Shown here one piece after another: positions 1 through 9,920 of a DNA stretch of 64,000 bases. A model generated the notes under the pieces. It was given only the letters and a program-made list of their open reading frames with translations. It searched no databases and had not been told where the DNA came from. The DNA comes from Nitrospira sp. (GTDB lineage: Bacteria > Nitrospirota > Nitrospiria > Nitrospirales > Nitrospiraceae): the NCBI GenBank assembly GCA_020697375.1, contig JAJFBJ010000015.1:1-64000 (forward strand). Direction: 5' to 3'. Within the stretch, counting starts at the first letter, position 1; each line of letters begins with the position of its first letter. The translations under genes were made by a program, and so were the position numbers.

Positions 1-543
1 CATCAACCCCGGTCCCGCCTCGGCTTCGATTTCAATGTGCACCAGGACAAACCATTCTTCGTCCAAACCCGCGAGAAAATTTTGCAAGAGCACGATATTT
101 CCCAGTTCGATGGGCTTTTGCGGATCGAGTCGACGCCAGTTGTGCAGCGCATAAGAGGCATAGGAAAGGACCGGAGGCCGGCCAAGCTGTTGCGCAACGC
201 TATACCATGGCAAGGCTAAACTTTCAGGCAGGCGAGGCGCGGGACGGTCGGGATCTTCCCACACAAAGGCATGCCCGGCGAAAGACAGCACGCGCATCGC
301 GCCACGAAACGCATCGAACCCCCAGTCATCGGGGATAGTCCCCATCAGTTCCTTACGGTCCCGAATGACATGCCTCAATTGCCGAGCGGTGAGAAGTTTA
401 GGAAGATCCGTTCCAATCCGATTGAGGATGGGCTCTTCGGGCACCTGCTCAAGGGGGTCCGTAGCCGGAAGAAACCCGCGTTCAGCCGAGATATCGAATG
501 TCGAAAGTGACAGCGGCGAGGAGGGTTGGTACCTGGTCGTCAT
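1..543 (-). CDS. indoleamine 2,3-dioxygenase family protein (partial, C-terminus outside window)
   Basis: The reverse strand is open from an ATG at 543 to the window edge, giving 181 residues with no stop. The translation has the layout of the N-terminal part of indoleamine 2,3-dioxygenases: FLPATDPL near residue 24, then LPWYSVAQQLGRPPVLSYAS followed by NW, and LDEEWFVLVHIEIEA near the break. The family is heme-dependent and opens the indole ring of tryptophan to give N-formylkynurenine. The heme-ligand histidine lies in the missing part. A GGGGAAG stretch precedes the ATG. Family assignment is fairly sure; substrate is inferred. Confidence 0.8.
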   Translation of the reverse strand, partial: MTTRYQPSSPLSLSTFDISAERGFLPATDPLEQVPEEPILNRIGTDLPKLLTARQLRHVIRDRKELMGTIPDDWGFDAFRGAMRVLSFAGHAFVWEDPDRPAPRLPESLALPWYSVAQQLGRPPVLSYASYALHNWRRLDPQKPIELGNIVLLQNFLAGLDEEWFVLVHIEIEAEAGPGLM

Positions 544-710
544 GGCATCTTCCCCGTGAGTCGATGGCACAGATATTTTACTGTACCATAGTGATCGCTA
601 CCGGGCACATCCTGCGCCTGACTCATGCGATGTCGGCAGGGCCGAGCGACAGCTGCGGCCTAAACCTGAATCGGCATTGTGTGGAATGTGGGGATGGCCG
701 GGTTAGCCTG

Positions 711-1802
711 CTAGACGTTGAAGCGGAAGTAGACAACATCCGCTTCTTTGATGACATACTCTTTGCCTTCGAGGCGGAACAGGCCCTTTTCCTTCACCTT
801 CGCCTCCGACCCGCAAGCCAGCAAATCGTTGTAGTGATAGACTTCGGCGCGGATGAAACCGCGCTCCATGTCGGTGTGGATCTTACCGGCCGCCTGCGGG
901 GCTTTCATGCCCTCAGGAATCGGCCAGGCGCGCGATTCGACTTCGCCGGCCGTGAAAAAGGTGACGATCTTGAGGAGTTGGTAGGCTTCGCGGGTAAGCC
1001 GGACGAGACCGGATTCGCTGAGCCCCATTTCCTTGAGGAAGTCGGCGCGTTCTGAATCCGACAAGGACGAGAGTTCGGCTTCTAATTGGCCGCAGATGGT
1101 GACGACACGCGCTCGGCGTCGATCGGCAAACTCGCGGACCTTCGCGACCATGGCCTCATCCTCTTTGGCATTCTCCGATACGTTTGCGATGAACAGCACC
1201 GGCTTGGCGGCCAACAGTTGGAATTCCGTCAACATGCTTCGCTCCTCGGCTGTATAGTCGAGATTGCCCAGCCATTCCCCCTGGTCGAGAAGGCCCATGA
1301 GCTTCTGCGCGAAGGCGAGCTCCACAGCGGCTTTCTTGTCTCCGGCCCGCACCTTCTTTTCCGTCTTCTGCTTGCGGCGATCGAGAGTGTCTAGGTCGGC
1401 CAGCATGAGCTCGGTTTCGATCGTCCCGATATCACGGATTGGATCCACCCCTCCGCTCACATGCACGACATCCGTGCCCTGGAAACAGCGTACGACATGC
1501 AGCAGCGCATCGACCTCCCGAATGTGGCCAAGAAACTGATTGCCCAATCCCTCACCTTTGCTCGCCCCTTCGACGAGGCCGGCGATGTCACGCACTTCCA
1601 ATGTGCTGTAGGTGGTTTTCTTGGACTTGAACAGGTCGGTCAACACCACCAGCCTTGGATCCGGCACCAAGGCGATGCCGGTGTTCGGGTCGACTGTGGC
1701 GAAAGGATAATTGGCCGCGAGCGCTCCTCCGCCCGTCAAGGCGTTATAGACCGTCGTCTTCCCCACGTTCGGCAGGCCGATCATGCCGCAACAGAGCCCC
1801 AT
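711..1802 (-). CDS. ychF: ribosome-associated ATPase/GTPase YchF (OLA1 family)
   Basis: 363 residues, the normal length for YchF. The P-loop GLPNVGKTT lies at residues 9-17, DIAGLV forms the G3 region, and a C-terminal TGS domain starts around the KIVTFFTAGE motif. The family is unusual among Obg GTPases in preferring ATP; it binds ribosomes and affects stress responses. It follows pth and rplY on the same strand, a common bacterial grouping of translation-related genes, with about 105 bases between pth and its start. Confidence 0.97.
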   Translation of the reverse strand: MGLCCGMIGLPNVGKTTVYNALTGGGALAANYPFATVDPNTGIALVPDPRLVVLTDLFKSKKTTYSTLEVRDIAGLVEGASKGEGLGNQFLGHIREVDALLHVVRCFQGTDVVHVSGGVDPIRDIGTIETELMLADLDTLDRRKQKTEKKVRAGDKKAAVELAFAQKLMGLLDQGEWLGNLDYTAEERSMLTEFQLLAAKPVLFIANVSENAKEDEAMVAKVREFADRRRARVVTICGQLEAELSSLSDSERADFLKEMGLSESGLVRLTREAYQLLKIVTFFTAGEVESRAWPIPEGMKAPQAAGKIHTDMERGFIRAEVYHYNDLLACGSEAKVKEKGLFRLEGKEYVIKEADVVYFRFNV

Positions 1803-1907
1803 TTTTCACCAATGCTGCGTGTTGAGTTATAGTGTCGAAGGAACGAGAGCTACTGAAGCGATTGCATGCGAATATGCATTCTACATCCAGAATTCAGCTT
1901 TCCTAAT

Positions 1908-2483
1908 TTATTGCGCCTCGCGTTCCCGCACGTTGAACTGATTCATTGCCGTGGCGACATCGCGGTTCAGCAGTATTTCGAGAGCATCGACAGCGCGTTC
2001 GAGACAGGGTTCATAGACCGCCATTTCGTCCGGCGAGACGCTTTCCAGGACGTAGTCTGCGGAGTCTTGTCTCGACGGCGGGCGACCGATCCCGATCTTC
2101 AGTCGCACGAACTGCGGCGTTCCCAAGGCCTCCATCACTGATTTGATGCCGTTGTGGCCTCCGCTTCCGCCGTTGTGCCTGATCCGGAGACGCCCGGGCT
2201 CCATATCCAGGTCATCGTGCACGATCACCAGTTGGTCGGGAGTGAAGCCGAGTTCGCGGAGGAGGCCCTTGAGAGGGGGGCCACTGACGTTCATCCAGTC
2301 GAGTGTCCCGGCGAGCTCGACAAGTTTTGAACCGGCGCGACCCGAGCCTCGTTGGGTCAGGCCCTTCCTGGTGAGACGAATCGACCAGCGCGCCGCTGCA
2401 CGCTGGATCACCCAGCAACCGATATTGTGTCTCGTCCCGGCATAGTTGGGTCCGGGATTGCCCAATCCCACGATAAGGCGCAA
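1908..2483 (-). CDS. pth: peptidyl-tRNA hydrolase
   Basis: 191 residues. The enzyme cleaves peptidyl-tRNAs that drop off ribosomes and so recycles tRNA. Visible motifs are VGLGNPG at the N-terminus, the catalytic TRHN (His19), the MNVSG loop and HDDLD with the catalytic Asp. The start is a TTG at 2483, five bases after the rplY stop; the purine-rich GGAGAAGAAG at the end of rplY serves as ribosome-binding site. Translational coupling to rplY is therefore likely; the two genes are commonly paired. Confidence 0.96.
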   Translation of the reverse strand: MRLIVGLGNPGPNYAGTRHNIGCWVIQRAAARWSIRLTRKGLTQRGSGRAGSKLVELAGTLDWMNVSGPPLKGLLRELGFTPDQLVIVHDDLDMEPGRLRIRHNGGSGGHNGIKSVMEALGTPQFVRLKIGIGRPPSRQDSADYVLESVSPDEMAVYEPCLERAVDALEILLNRDVATAMNQFNVREREAQ

Positions 2484-2488
2484 CGCGA

Positions 2489-3244
2489 CTACTTCTTCTT
2501 CTCCGGTTCCTTTTTGTCACCCTTGGCTGCGGGAGCCCCGGCCTTGGCGTCGCCCGCCTTCCCCACCTCAGCACCGGCTGCCCCTTCGGCCACCGCTTTC
2601 CCCTTCGTTGCGACTTCCGGTTCCTTGGCACCTTCGGCGCCCGGCGCTCCGGTAGTGAGCAACGCTTCGAGCTTGGCGTCGGTCATCGGAGCGGCAACGC
2701 TCACGACCATGTGATCGGGATCGTCCAGAAACCGCAAACCATCCGCCTTCTGAATATCCTTCAGATGGATACCCTCGTTGATCTGCAGCTTCGACGCATC
2801 GACTTCGATGAAGTCCGGCAAAGCCGAGGGAAGACATTCGATATGCAGCTCGCGCAATACATGATGCAACACGCCGCCTTCTTTCAGCCCGAGCGGCTGT
2901 CCACCTGTGAGATGCACGGGGACTTTGACGCGGATCGGCTTATCCATCGCCACTTCGAAGAAATCCGCATGCAGGACATTCCCAGCCAGAGGGTCCAATT
3001 GATAGTCCCGCAGCAGCGCGGTGCGCTTCGCTTTGTCTTTCGCCCCATTGATATTGATGGAAATAAGGGCGGTGGACCCGGCCTGTGACCGAAGGATTTT
3101 CACCAATTCCTCAGGTTTGACAGAGAGCAGGAGACATTCTCCCTGCCCATACAGCACAGCCGGAACCCTACCGGCGCGGCGCAATTGACGCGCGGGGCCT
3201 TTGCCTCCACCTTCTCTACTCTCAACGCTCAAATCGAATTTCAT
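2489..3244 (-). CDS. rplY: 50S ribosomal protein L25/general stress protein Ctc
   Basis: 251 residues, a long CTC-type L25. The N-terminal 5S-rRNA-binding domain (about 1-95) is followed by the TL5 beta domain (about 96-185) and a low-complexity tail rich in Ala, Gly, Lys and Glu ending in EPEKKK. It binds 5S rRNA in the large subunit. A strong GGAGGAG lies just upstream of the ATG. The tail after residue 205 is longer than in short L25 proteins and probably disordered. Confidence 0.96.
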   Translation of the reverse strand: MKFDLSVESREGGGKGPARQLRRAGRVPAVLYGQGECLLLSVKPEELVKILRSQAGSTALISININGAKDKAKRTALLRDYQLDPLAGNVLHADFFEVAMDKPIRVKVPVHLTGGQPLGLKEGGVLHHVLRELHIECLPSALPDFIEVDASKLQINEGIHLKDIQKADGLRFLDDPDHMVVSVAAPMTDAKLEALLTTGAPGAEGAKEPEVATKGKAVAEGAAGAEVGKAGDAKAGAPAAKGDKKEPEKKK

Positions 3245-3280
3245 CGGACTCCTCCTCGACCGGTCGCTCGACGCGGACGG

Positions 3281-4222
3281 CTACACGAATAACGAACTCA
3301 CTGATTCATCCTCATGGATACGCCTGATGGCCTCTCCCAATAGGGGGGCCACCGACAGTACTTTCAATTTCGGACACTTCTGCTCTTTACCGCGCAACGG
3401 AATCGAATCGGTCACGAGCACTTCCGTCAGGCAAGACTGTTGAAGACGCTCCAACGCCGGCCCCGACAGGACCGCGTGCGTACAGCCGGCCCACACTTCG
3501 CGCGCCCCTTTTTCGAAGCAGGCCTGCCCTCCTTGCACGATGGTGCCCGCCGTATCGATCATGTCGTCGAGCAGCAAAGCGCTTTTCCCCTGCACGTCGC
3601 CGATAATGTTCATCACCTGAGCCTGGTTCGGCCCTTCACGCCGCTTGTCGATGATGGCCAGATTGGCCTGCAACCGTTTGGCGAAGGCCCGTGCCCGCTC
3701 CACTCCTCCTGCATCCGGCGAAACGACGACCAAATCCGCGATCTTGCGTTTCGTAATGTAGTCCATCAGCACCGGCAGGGCATACAGATGGTCCACCGGA
3801 ATATTGAAAAAGCCTTGAATCTGGCTTGCATGGAGATCCATCGTGAGCACCCGGTCTGCGCCGGCGGTCGTGATGATATCCGCGACCAGTTTCGCCGAAA
3901 TCGGGACGCGAGGCTGGTCCTTGCGGTCCTGCCTGGCATAGCCGAAATAGGGGATCACCGCCGTGATGCGGTTGGCCGACGAGCGCTTTAAGGCATCGAT
4001 CATGATGAGCATTTCCATGATCGAATCGTTGACCGGCGAACAGCAGGATTGGACGACAAACACGTCCGCTCCGCGCACATTTTCTTCGACACGCATCCGG
4101 ATCTCACCGTCGCTGAACGACGAGACGGTCGCTGCCCCCATGGGAAGATCGAGATAGGTACAAATGGCCCGCGCGAGCGCAGGGTTGGCACTGCCCGAAA
4201 AGAGCTTGAGTTCCCTATTCAT
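3281..4222 (-). CDS. prs: ribose-phosphate pyrophosphokinase
   Basis: 313 residues, typical of class I PRPP synthases, which make PRPP from ribose 5-phosphate and ATP for nucleotide, histidine and tryptophan synthesis. Visible are the [15 protein letters not shown] region, the [12 protein letters not shown] metal/ATP loop, [13 protein letters not shown] and the PRPP loop [18 protein letters not shown] precedes the ATG. rplY follows 36 bases downstream. A 242-base gap separates it from ispE and carries a promoter-like sequence. Confidence 0.97.
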   Translation of the reverse strand: MNRELKLFSGSANPALARAICTYLDLPMGAATVSSFSDGEIRMRVEENVRGADVFVVQSCCSPVNDSIMEMLIMIDALKRSSANRITAVIPYFGYARQDRKDQPRVPISAKLVADIITTAGADRVLTMDLHASQIQGFFNIPVDHLYALPVLMDYITKRKIADLVVVSPDAGGVERARAFAKRLQANLAIIDKRREGPNQAQVMNIIGDVQGKSALLLDDMIDTAGTIVQGGQACFEKGAREVWAGCTHAVLSGPALERLQQSCLTEVLVTDSIPLRGKEQKCPKLKVLSVAPLLGEAIRRIHEDESVSSLFV

Positions 4223-4370
4223 TCTGCCCCTTCGATGCAGTACGCGGCGACAGTCGTCGCTGTAACGCTTCTTGTCGAATCATCTAAAAGGGTGGGCACC
4301 AACAGGACCTGTTAAAGATCCGCTGTACTCATGCACTGTCAAGACAAGAGGACCTCTCCCGAAGCTCAGC

Positions 4371-4400
4371 ACAATAGCGAAAACCTCGTGAAGTTGTCAA
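4371..4400 (-). promoter_or_regulatory. putative sigma70 promoter for prs-rplY-pth-ychF
   Basis: On the minus strand TTGACA (4400-4395) is followed after 18 bases by TATTGT (4376-4371). A second TTGACA lies further downstream. The palindrome AACAGG-A-CCTGTT (4301-4313) sits between the promoter and prs and could be a protein-binding site. No tRNA was seen in this gap. Prediction rests on consensus match only. Confidence 0.45.
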
Positions 4401-4464
4401 CCAACTCGATGCACACCTGAGCTCGGAGGGAGAGTGCGGGACAGGACGTTTCTCCACCGGCTAA

Positions 4465-5364
4465 TCAATCCACGCTCATCACCGGAGCGCCTGCCGTCGG
4501 GACAGCAAACGCCTTCATGTTCGGATCCCGTGCAAATTCAGCTGCGGCCCGCTCCGCATCGGCCTGTTCGTGAAAGACTCCGAATATCGTGGCGCCGCTT
4601 CCGGATAACAGCGCGGCTTCGGCCCCCTGCGTCAACAGTCGGTGCTTGATGTCTGCCAGCAGCGGATGTCGCGCAAACACCGGAGCTTCAAAGTCATTTT
4701 CAACCAATGTGACGACGTCCGACCAATTCAGCACTGAGCGCCCTGCCAATCGCGACAATGCCGGAGACAGGGGACGCACCGAGCTTCTTGTCGCGGAGAG
4801 TTGCCGATAGGCCCACTTCGTCTCGACAGCAAACCCTGGATTCACGAGCGCGATCCATCGATCTCCGGCGACCTGCACCGGCCGCACCTGTTCCCCTCGA
4901 CCAGTGACATAGGCCGCAGGGGCGAGAAAAAAAAACGGGACATCGCTGCCCAAATGTTGCCCTACTTCGGCCATCTGTTCGATGGACCAGTCCAATCCCA
5001 ACAGCCGGTTCAGACCGAGAATGGTGGCGGCCGCATCACTGCTTCCTCCACCCAGTCCTGCGCCAAGCGGAATGCGTTTGGTGAGAGTGATCGACACATT
5101 CACGGCGCGATCGGCCCGCTCTACCACCAGCCGGGCAGCCCGATAGACGAGGTTGCTGTCGTCTGCGGCCAACAGGGCATGGTCACAGCGCAAATCGATA
5201 CGAGGCGGCCCGCCCGGCTGAACCGCGAGCAGCAATTCGTCATGAAGCCCGACCGCCTGCATCAACGACCAGACGGCATGAAAACCGTCAGGACGCCGTT
5301 CGAGCACCCGAAGGATAAGGTTGATCTTGGCAGGAGTCCGGACAAGCAGGCTGGCGGAGTTCAC
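4465..5364 (-). CDS. ispE: 4-diphosphocytidyl-2-C-methyl-D-erythritol kinase
   Basis: 299 residues of the GHMP kinase family. It phosphorylates CDP-methylerythritol in the non-mevalonate isoprenoid pathway. The N-terminal PAKINLILRV and the ATP-binding glycine loop PLGAGLGGGSSDAA are clear. The start is a GTG at 5364, 20 bases after the pilR stop, so it may be co-transcribed with the pilus regulator genes. prs follows downstream, an arrangement seen in many bacteria. Confidence 0.96.
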   Translation of the reverse strand: MNSASLLVRTPAKINLILRVLERRPDGFHAVWSLMQAVGLHDELLLAVQPGGPPRIDLRCDHALLAADDSNLVYRAARLVVERADRAVNVSITLTKRIPLGAGLGGGSSDAAATILGLNRLLGLDWSIEQMAEVGQHLGSDVPFFFLAPAAYVTGRGEQVRPVQVAGDRWIALVNPGFAVETKWAYRQLSATRSSVRPLSPALSRLAGRSVLNWSDVVTLVENDFEAPVFARHPLLADIKHRLLTQGAEAALLSGSGATIFGVFHEQADAERAAAEFARDPNMKAFAVPTAGAPVMSVD

Positions 5365-5384
5365 TGGCAGTTCACTGGGCGGCG

Positions 5385-6764
5385 CTAATCCCGGCCTCCT
5401 TTGATTTCGTATTTTTCAAGGCGATACCGGAATGATCGGGTATTCAGCCGCAACAAGCGAGCCGCACGCTTTTTCACCCATCGGCTTCGTTCGAGCGCTT
5501 TCAGGAGCAGATCCTTCTCGATCGAATTGATGAGCCGCTCCAGATCCAGGCCGTCCTCCGGCAGATCAGCGGGCAATGCCTGCTGGTTGCTCACCGGCTT
5601 GTGGAGCCAGCCACGAATATCCGCATCCGTCACCGACGATCCCGTTGTGAAGGCCACGACGCGTTCGACGAGGTTTTCCAACTCCCGAACGTTACCTCGC
5701 CACTCATGCGCCAACAGCACGCGCATGGCCTCCTGGCTCATCGTCGGAACCTGTTTACCACTTTCCTTGGAAAATTTCTCCAGGAAATGTTGACTCAGCA
5801 ACGGAATGTCCCCGGTTCGCATGCGCAACGGAGGAAGCTTGATCGGGATCACATCCAAGCGATAATAGAGGTCTTCTCGAAACGCGCCTTCGGCCACAGC
5901 CTTTTCCAAGTCCCGATTGGTCGCGGCCACGATGCGGACATCGACCTTCACGTCCTGGATTCCTCCCACCCGGCGAAATTCACGCTCCTGAATGACGCGC
6001 AACAGCTTCACTTGAATGGCGGGCGTCGTGTCGCCGATCTCGTCAAGAAAAATGGTGCCGCCGTTGGCGACTTCGAATAAGCCGGCCTTGTTGGAGATCG
6101 CACCGGTGAACGAGCCCTTCATGTGGCCGAACAACTCGCTCTCCAGCAGCGTTTCCGGTACCGCGCTGCAATTGACCGTGACGAACGGCATGGGCGCCCG
6201 CGCGCTGTTGTAGTGGATGGCCCGCGCTACCAGCTCCTTACCGGTTCCGCTTTCCCCGCCTATCAACACATTGCTCTTGGAATCGGCCACCTTTTTGATG
6301 ACGTCGTAGATCTTCTGCATCACCTCGCTCTGTCCGATGATCTGGGAAAACGACGACTGACTGGCCAACTCCCGCTTGAGGAGCATGTTTTCCGTTGAGA
6401 GCCTGCGCCGCTCGATCGCATTGCGGACGATCAGCTGAACTTCATCGACCTGGAAGGGCTTCGTGAGGTAATCGTAGGCTCCATGCTTCATCGCCTCGAC
6501 AGCCGATTCGGCCGATGCGAACGCCGTGATCATCAGCACCACGGTTTCCGGCGACGCGGCCTTCACGGCTTTCAGCACCTCGAAGCCGCCCACCTTGGGC
6601 ATTTTGAGGTCGGTGATCACGAGGTCGAAAATCTCCTTCTGGATGTGCCCCATGGCCTCATCGCCATCCGAAGCCACCGTGACGGCATACCCGGATCGCT
6701 TCAGCATGATGTGCAAAACATCACGCAACCCTTGTTCGTCGTCGACGACTAAAATTTTTTCCAC
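5385..6764 (-). CDS. pilR: sigma54-dependent response regulator, PilR-like
   Basis: 459 residues with three domains: receiver (about 1-120, phosphoacceptor Asp52), AAA+ sigma54 activator (about 138-370, Walker A GESGTGKE near 170-177) and a C-terminal Fis-type helix-turn-helix. The sigma54-contact loop, usually GAFTGA, reads GSFTGA (217-222). It starts at a GTG and overlaps the upstream kinase gene by 16 bases, so the two form a cognate pair. Proximity to pilC suggests control of type IV pilus genes, although NtrC-like regulators with other targets look similar. Confidence 0.88.
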   Translation of the reverse strand: MEKILVVDDEQGLRDVLHIMLKRSGYAVTVASDGDEAMGHIQKEIFDLVITDLKMPKVGGFEVLKAVKAASPETVVLMITAFASAESAVEAMKHGAYDYLTKPFQVDEVQLIVRNAIERRRLSTENMLLKRELASQSSFSQIIGQSEVMQKIYDVIKKVADSKSNVLIGGESGTGKELVARAIHYNSARAPMPFVTVNCSAVPETLLESELFGHMKGSFTGAISNKAGLFEVANGGTIFLDEIGDTTPAIQVKLLRVIQEREFRRVGGIQDVKVDVRIVAATNRDLEKAVAEGAFREDLYYRLDVIPIKLPPLRMRTGDIPLLSQHFLEKFSKESGKQVPTMSQEAMRVLLAHEWRGNVRELENLVERVVAFTTGSSVTDADIRGWLHKPVSNQQALPADLPEDGLDLERLINSIEKDLLLKALERSRWVKKRAARLLRLNTRSFRYRLEKYEIKGGRD

Positions 6765-8464
6765 GGTTCCCTTCCTTCATGCCTCAAGCGCGCGCCGGTC
6801 TCAGCGGACTGCGGGAGACACACCACAAACCGCGCCCCGCTTCCGACCTCGCTCTCGACCTTGATCCATCCGTCGTGCAAATCCACGATACGATGGACCT
6901 GCGCCAGTCCTAACCCGGAGCCTTCTTTTTTAGTGGTAAAAAACGGTAGAAATATTTTGTCGAAATTCTGTTTGGGAATCCCTTCCCCTTCATCCTGAAA
7001 CGCAATTTCGATGACGTCCGTGCGGCGGCCTCCGACTTCAACCCTGCGCCATCCCGTGGCAATCGTCAGCACGCCTCCCCCTGACATCGCGTCAAATGCA
7101 TTCACGGCCAAATTCCAGAACACCTGTTTCAGCTGATCAGGATCGACCTGCGCCGTCAATTTCACGGGCGCCACGCGAAGGAGAATGGCAACAGCTGTTC
7201 GGGATCGAGCCTCATGGTGGATCAGATCCAACGTATCGGCAAGGACTTTATTCAAATCGTGCTCGGACAAATTCAACGCGGGTGGACGGGCGTACTGCAG
7301 AAATTCGGTAATGATGTTGTCGAGCCGTTTCGCTTCTCGAATCGCGATATCCATCAGGTGCCGGCTGGTGTCGTCCGACCCGATATCCTGCCGAAGCATC
7401 TGCATCGCCCCGGCCAGGGCGCCGAGCGGATTTCGGATTTCATGCGCCATTCCCGCCGACATCTCCCCCAAGTTGGCCAGCCATTCCCGCCGGCGCATCT
7501 CCTCCTCCAAATATCGAATTTGCGTCAGATCTTTGAACACCCCGACCCATCCGCGCTGGGCGCCTTGTTCATGCAACGGGGACAAGGTCATTCCCAACAC
7601 CAGCCTGCTGCCGTCCGCGCGCCGGCATTCCACCTCGAATCGGGCAGGAGAGAATGACGTCAATTCTGTGGCATCGGTCGATTCCCGCGGATGCCAATTG
7701 AAGACTTCTCGCCAGTGGCGTCCTTGAATTTCAGAAAAGGCATAGCCGGTCACTTCGTGCGCTGCCGGGTTGAACGAGGTGATGCGGTCCGCTTCATCGG
7801 TTGTGAATACGCCGCTGCTGATGCTCCGCACGATATTCTCGTGGAACACTTGAAGCCGCATCAGTCCCTGCTCCTTCTCGCGCAACGACTGATCGGCATG
7901 GCGGAGTTGGTCGGCAAGCACGCCGCTCAGCAATCCGACGGCAAGGAACGCAAGCCCGTATACTCCGAATGTTTGCAAGGTTTCCGCGCCGCCCACTTTG
8001 CCGGAAGGGAGCCGACCGGCGAAATGCAGAAGGCCGAAATATTGAACGGCGGTGACACATCCAAACAAAAGAGTGCAAATCGTTCCCGTCACCAATCCCA
8101 CACGCCGGCGAGGAACCAGACTGGCCACCGTCACCGTAATGACATACAGCACCGCAAATGGACTCTCGATGCCGCCGGTCTTCGCGATGAGCACGGTCTC
8201 CAGAAAGAAATCCATCCCCACCTGCACCCACGTGAAGATGACCAATGCGCCGGAAGCGGTTATGTAGCGCAGCAGCAGGGCATAGATGATGGTTATCACA
8301 TAGGTTGAGACGATCAGGGCGGAAAAGGTCGGCACGAGTTCACCGCGCGTCGCCTGAAAAGCCAACGACAGTCCCAGCAGCAACGTCACCACGAGAACGC
8401 GTAGGCCCATCAACCAATGAAGTCTGGTTTTCAGTTCAGGCATGAGCGGCTCAATCACCGGCAC
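6749..8464 (-). CDS. pilS: membrane sensor histidine kinase, PilS-like
   Basis: 571 residues: about six membrane segments in residues 15-185, a PAS domain (about 205-320), a HisKA region with phosphoacceptor His341 in MAHEIRNPLG, and a HATPase domain with N-box NLAVNAFDAM (451-460), DEGEGIP and GSGLGL. The layout matches PilS, which senses pilin in the inner membrane and phosphorylates PilR. A GTG at 8464 is the longest start; an ATG seven codons in is an alternative. Gene order pilC-pilS-pilR supports the call. Confidence 0.87.
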   Translation of the reverse strand: MPVIEPLMPELKTRLHWLMGLRVLVVTLLLGLSLAFQATRGELVPTFSALIVSTYVITIIYALLLRYITASGALVIFTWVQVGMDFFLETVLIAKTGGIESPFAVLYVITVTVASLVPRRRVGLVTGTICTLLFGCVTAVQYFGLLHFAGRLPSGKVGGAETLQTFGVYGLAFLAVGLLSGVLADQLRHADQSLREKEQGLMRLQVFHENIVRSISSGVFTTDEADRITSFNPAAHEVTGYAFSEIQGRHWREVFNWHPRESTDATELTSFSPARFEVECRRADGSRLVLGMTLSPLHEQGAQRGWVGVFKDLTQIRYLEEEMRRREWLANLGEMSAGMAHEIRNPLGALAGAMQMLRQDIGSDDTSRHLMDIAIREAKRLDNIITEFLQYARPPALNLSEHDLNKVLADTLDLIHHEARSRTAVAILLRVAPVKLTAQVDPDQLKQVFWNLAVNAFDAMSGGGVLTIATGWRRVEVGGRRTDVIEIAFQDEGEGIPKQNFDKIFLPFFTTKKEGSGLGLAQVHRIVDLHDGWIKVESEVGSGARFVVCLPQSAETGARLRHEGREPWKKF

Positions 8465-8636
8465 AGGCAGAGCGTTACTCCGTCGATGCGGGGTCCGATC
8501 GCGGATGGTTTGGTGACAGTGTTTCGGATGGGACGGATCATCGGAAACTTGGCGGGCGCGATGCTGTGATGGATGTACGGAAACGGCCGACCAATGGCTA
8601 AGGCTTCACGAATGACGGCGCCGATTCTGCAGCGTC

Positions 8637-9854
8637 CTACTGAATCGCCTGCGCCATGGTGAAAATCGGCAGATACATTGCGATGACGATAAACCCGATG
8701 ATGGTGCCCAATACCACCATCATGATCGGTTCAAGAAGCGAGGTCAGGGCAGCGACCGCCTGGTCGACTTCGTCCTCATAGAAGTCGGCGATCTTGCCAA
8801 GCATGGCATCCAGCGCACCGGTCGACTCCCCGACCGCTATCATATGCGTGACCATTTTTGGAAAGACATTGCCTTTTGCGAGCGGCTCAGAAATCGTTTT
8901 GCCGCCGCTGATGCTGACACGGGCGTTCATCAATGCCGCCTCGATCACCTTGTTGCCGGATGTCTTGGCGCAAATACTCAACCCTTCGAGCAACGGCACA
9001 CCGCTCGTGATCAATGTTCCCAGTGTTCGAGTGAACTTGGCGACCGAAGCCTTCCGGATCAGATCACCGACGATGGGGATCTTCAGCAGCAGTCGGTCGA
9101 TGACGACGCGGCCGTTGACCGTGCCGTAGTAACGCTTGATTCCGTAAATCATGCCGACAAAGACGCCGCCCATGATGAGCCAGTAACTCTGAAAAAAATT
9201 GCTGATGTCGATGACCAGCTGAGTCGGGCCCGGCAATCCGATCTTGCCGCCGGACATCTCGGCGAACATCTGGGCAAAAATCGGGATGACCCACACCATC
9301 AGCACGCTGATGACGATGACGGCGACACCGACGATGGCCGAGGGATAAACCATGGCCGACTTGATTTGGCCCTTCAGTTTCATCGCCTTTTCGATGTGCT
9401 TGGCCAAACGGGTCAGAATCGTATCCAGCAAACCGCCGACTTCACCGGCGTGAATCATGTTGATATACAGATCATCGAATACTTTCGGATGCTTCTTCAG
9501 CGCATCAGAGAACGTGGATCCGGCCTCGACGCTGTTTTTGACATCTCCGACCGTCTCCCGAAGAACTTTGTTCTCCGATTGGGTGGCCAGAATATCGAGG
9601 CACTGAATCAGCGGTAATCCCGCATTGATCATCGTCCCAAATTGGCGGGTAAATACCACGAGGTCCTTGTCGGTGAGCCCGCTCCCCAAACTGAACTTGA
9701 ACTTCCCGCCCTTGCCGGATTTCTCCTCCAGGCTGGTCACGACGACCTGTTGCTTGCGAAGCTGGTCGACCGCCTCGTCTCTTGTCTTGGCGGTCAGTTC
9801 GCCTTTCTTCACATTGCCCTGGCGATTTCGTCCGACGTAGGCGAATGTACTCAT
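8637..9854 (-). CDS. pilC: type IV pilus inner-membrane platform protein PilC (type II secretion F family)
   Basis: 405 residues, standard for PilC/GspF. It begins MSTFAYVGRNRQG and has two repeated cytoplasmic T2SSF domains (about 65-190 and 270-390) separated and followed by membrane segments. It anchors the pilus motor ATPase in the inner membrane. GGAGGAG lies 13 bases before the ATG. pilB, pilT and pilin genes are not in this window, so the pilus genes are dispersed or this is a subset beside pilS-pilR. Confidence 0.93.
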   Translation of the reverse strand: MSTFAYVGRNRQGNVKKGELTAKTRDEAVDQLRKQQVVVTSLEEKSGKGGKFKFSLGSGLTDKDLVVFTRQFGTMINAGLPLIQCLDILATQSENKVLRETVGDVKNSVEAGSTFSDALKKHPKVFDDLYINMIHAGEVGGLLDTILTRLAKHIEKAMKLKGQIKSAMVYPSAIVGVAVIVISVLMVWVIPIFAQMFAEMSGGKIGLPGPTQLVIDISNFFQSYWLIMGGVFVGMIYGIKRYYGTVNGRVVIDRLLLKIPIVGDLIRKASVAKFTRTLGTLITSGVPLLEGLSICAKTSGNKVIEAALMNARVSISGGKTISEPLAKGNVFPKMVTHMIAVGESTGALDAMLGKIADFYEDEVDQAVAALTSLLEPIMMVVLGTIIGFIVIAMYLPIFTMAQAIQ

Positions 9855-9920
9855 AAGTTTGTCTCTACTCCTCCGGACGCCAGGCAGGGCACATACGTAT
9901 GCAGGGGGAACTATGATCGA

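Noticed and set aside
4223..4464. Possible tRNA-Gln between prs and ispE, as found in some bacteria.
   Set aside because: No acceptor-stem pairing, T-loop or CCA-adjacent sequence is visible on either strand.
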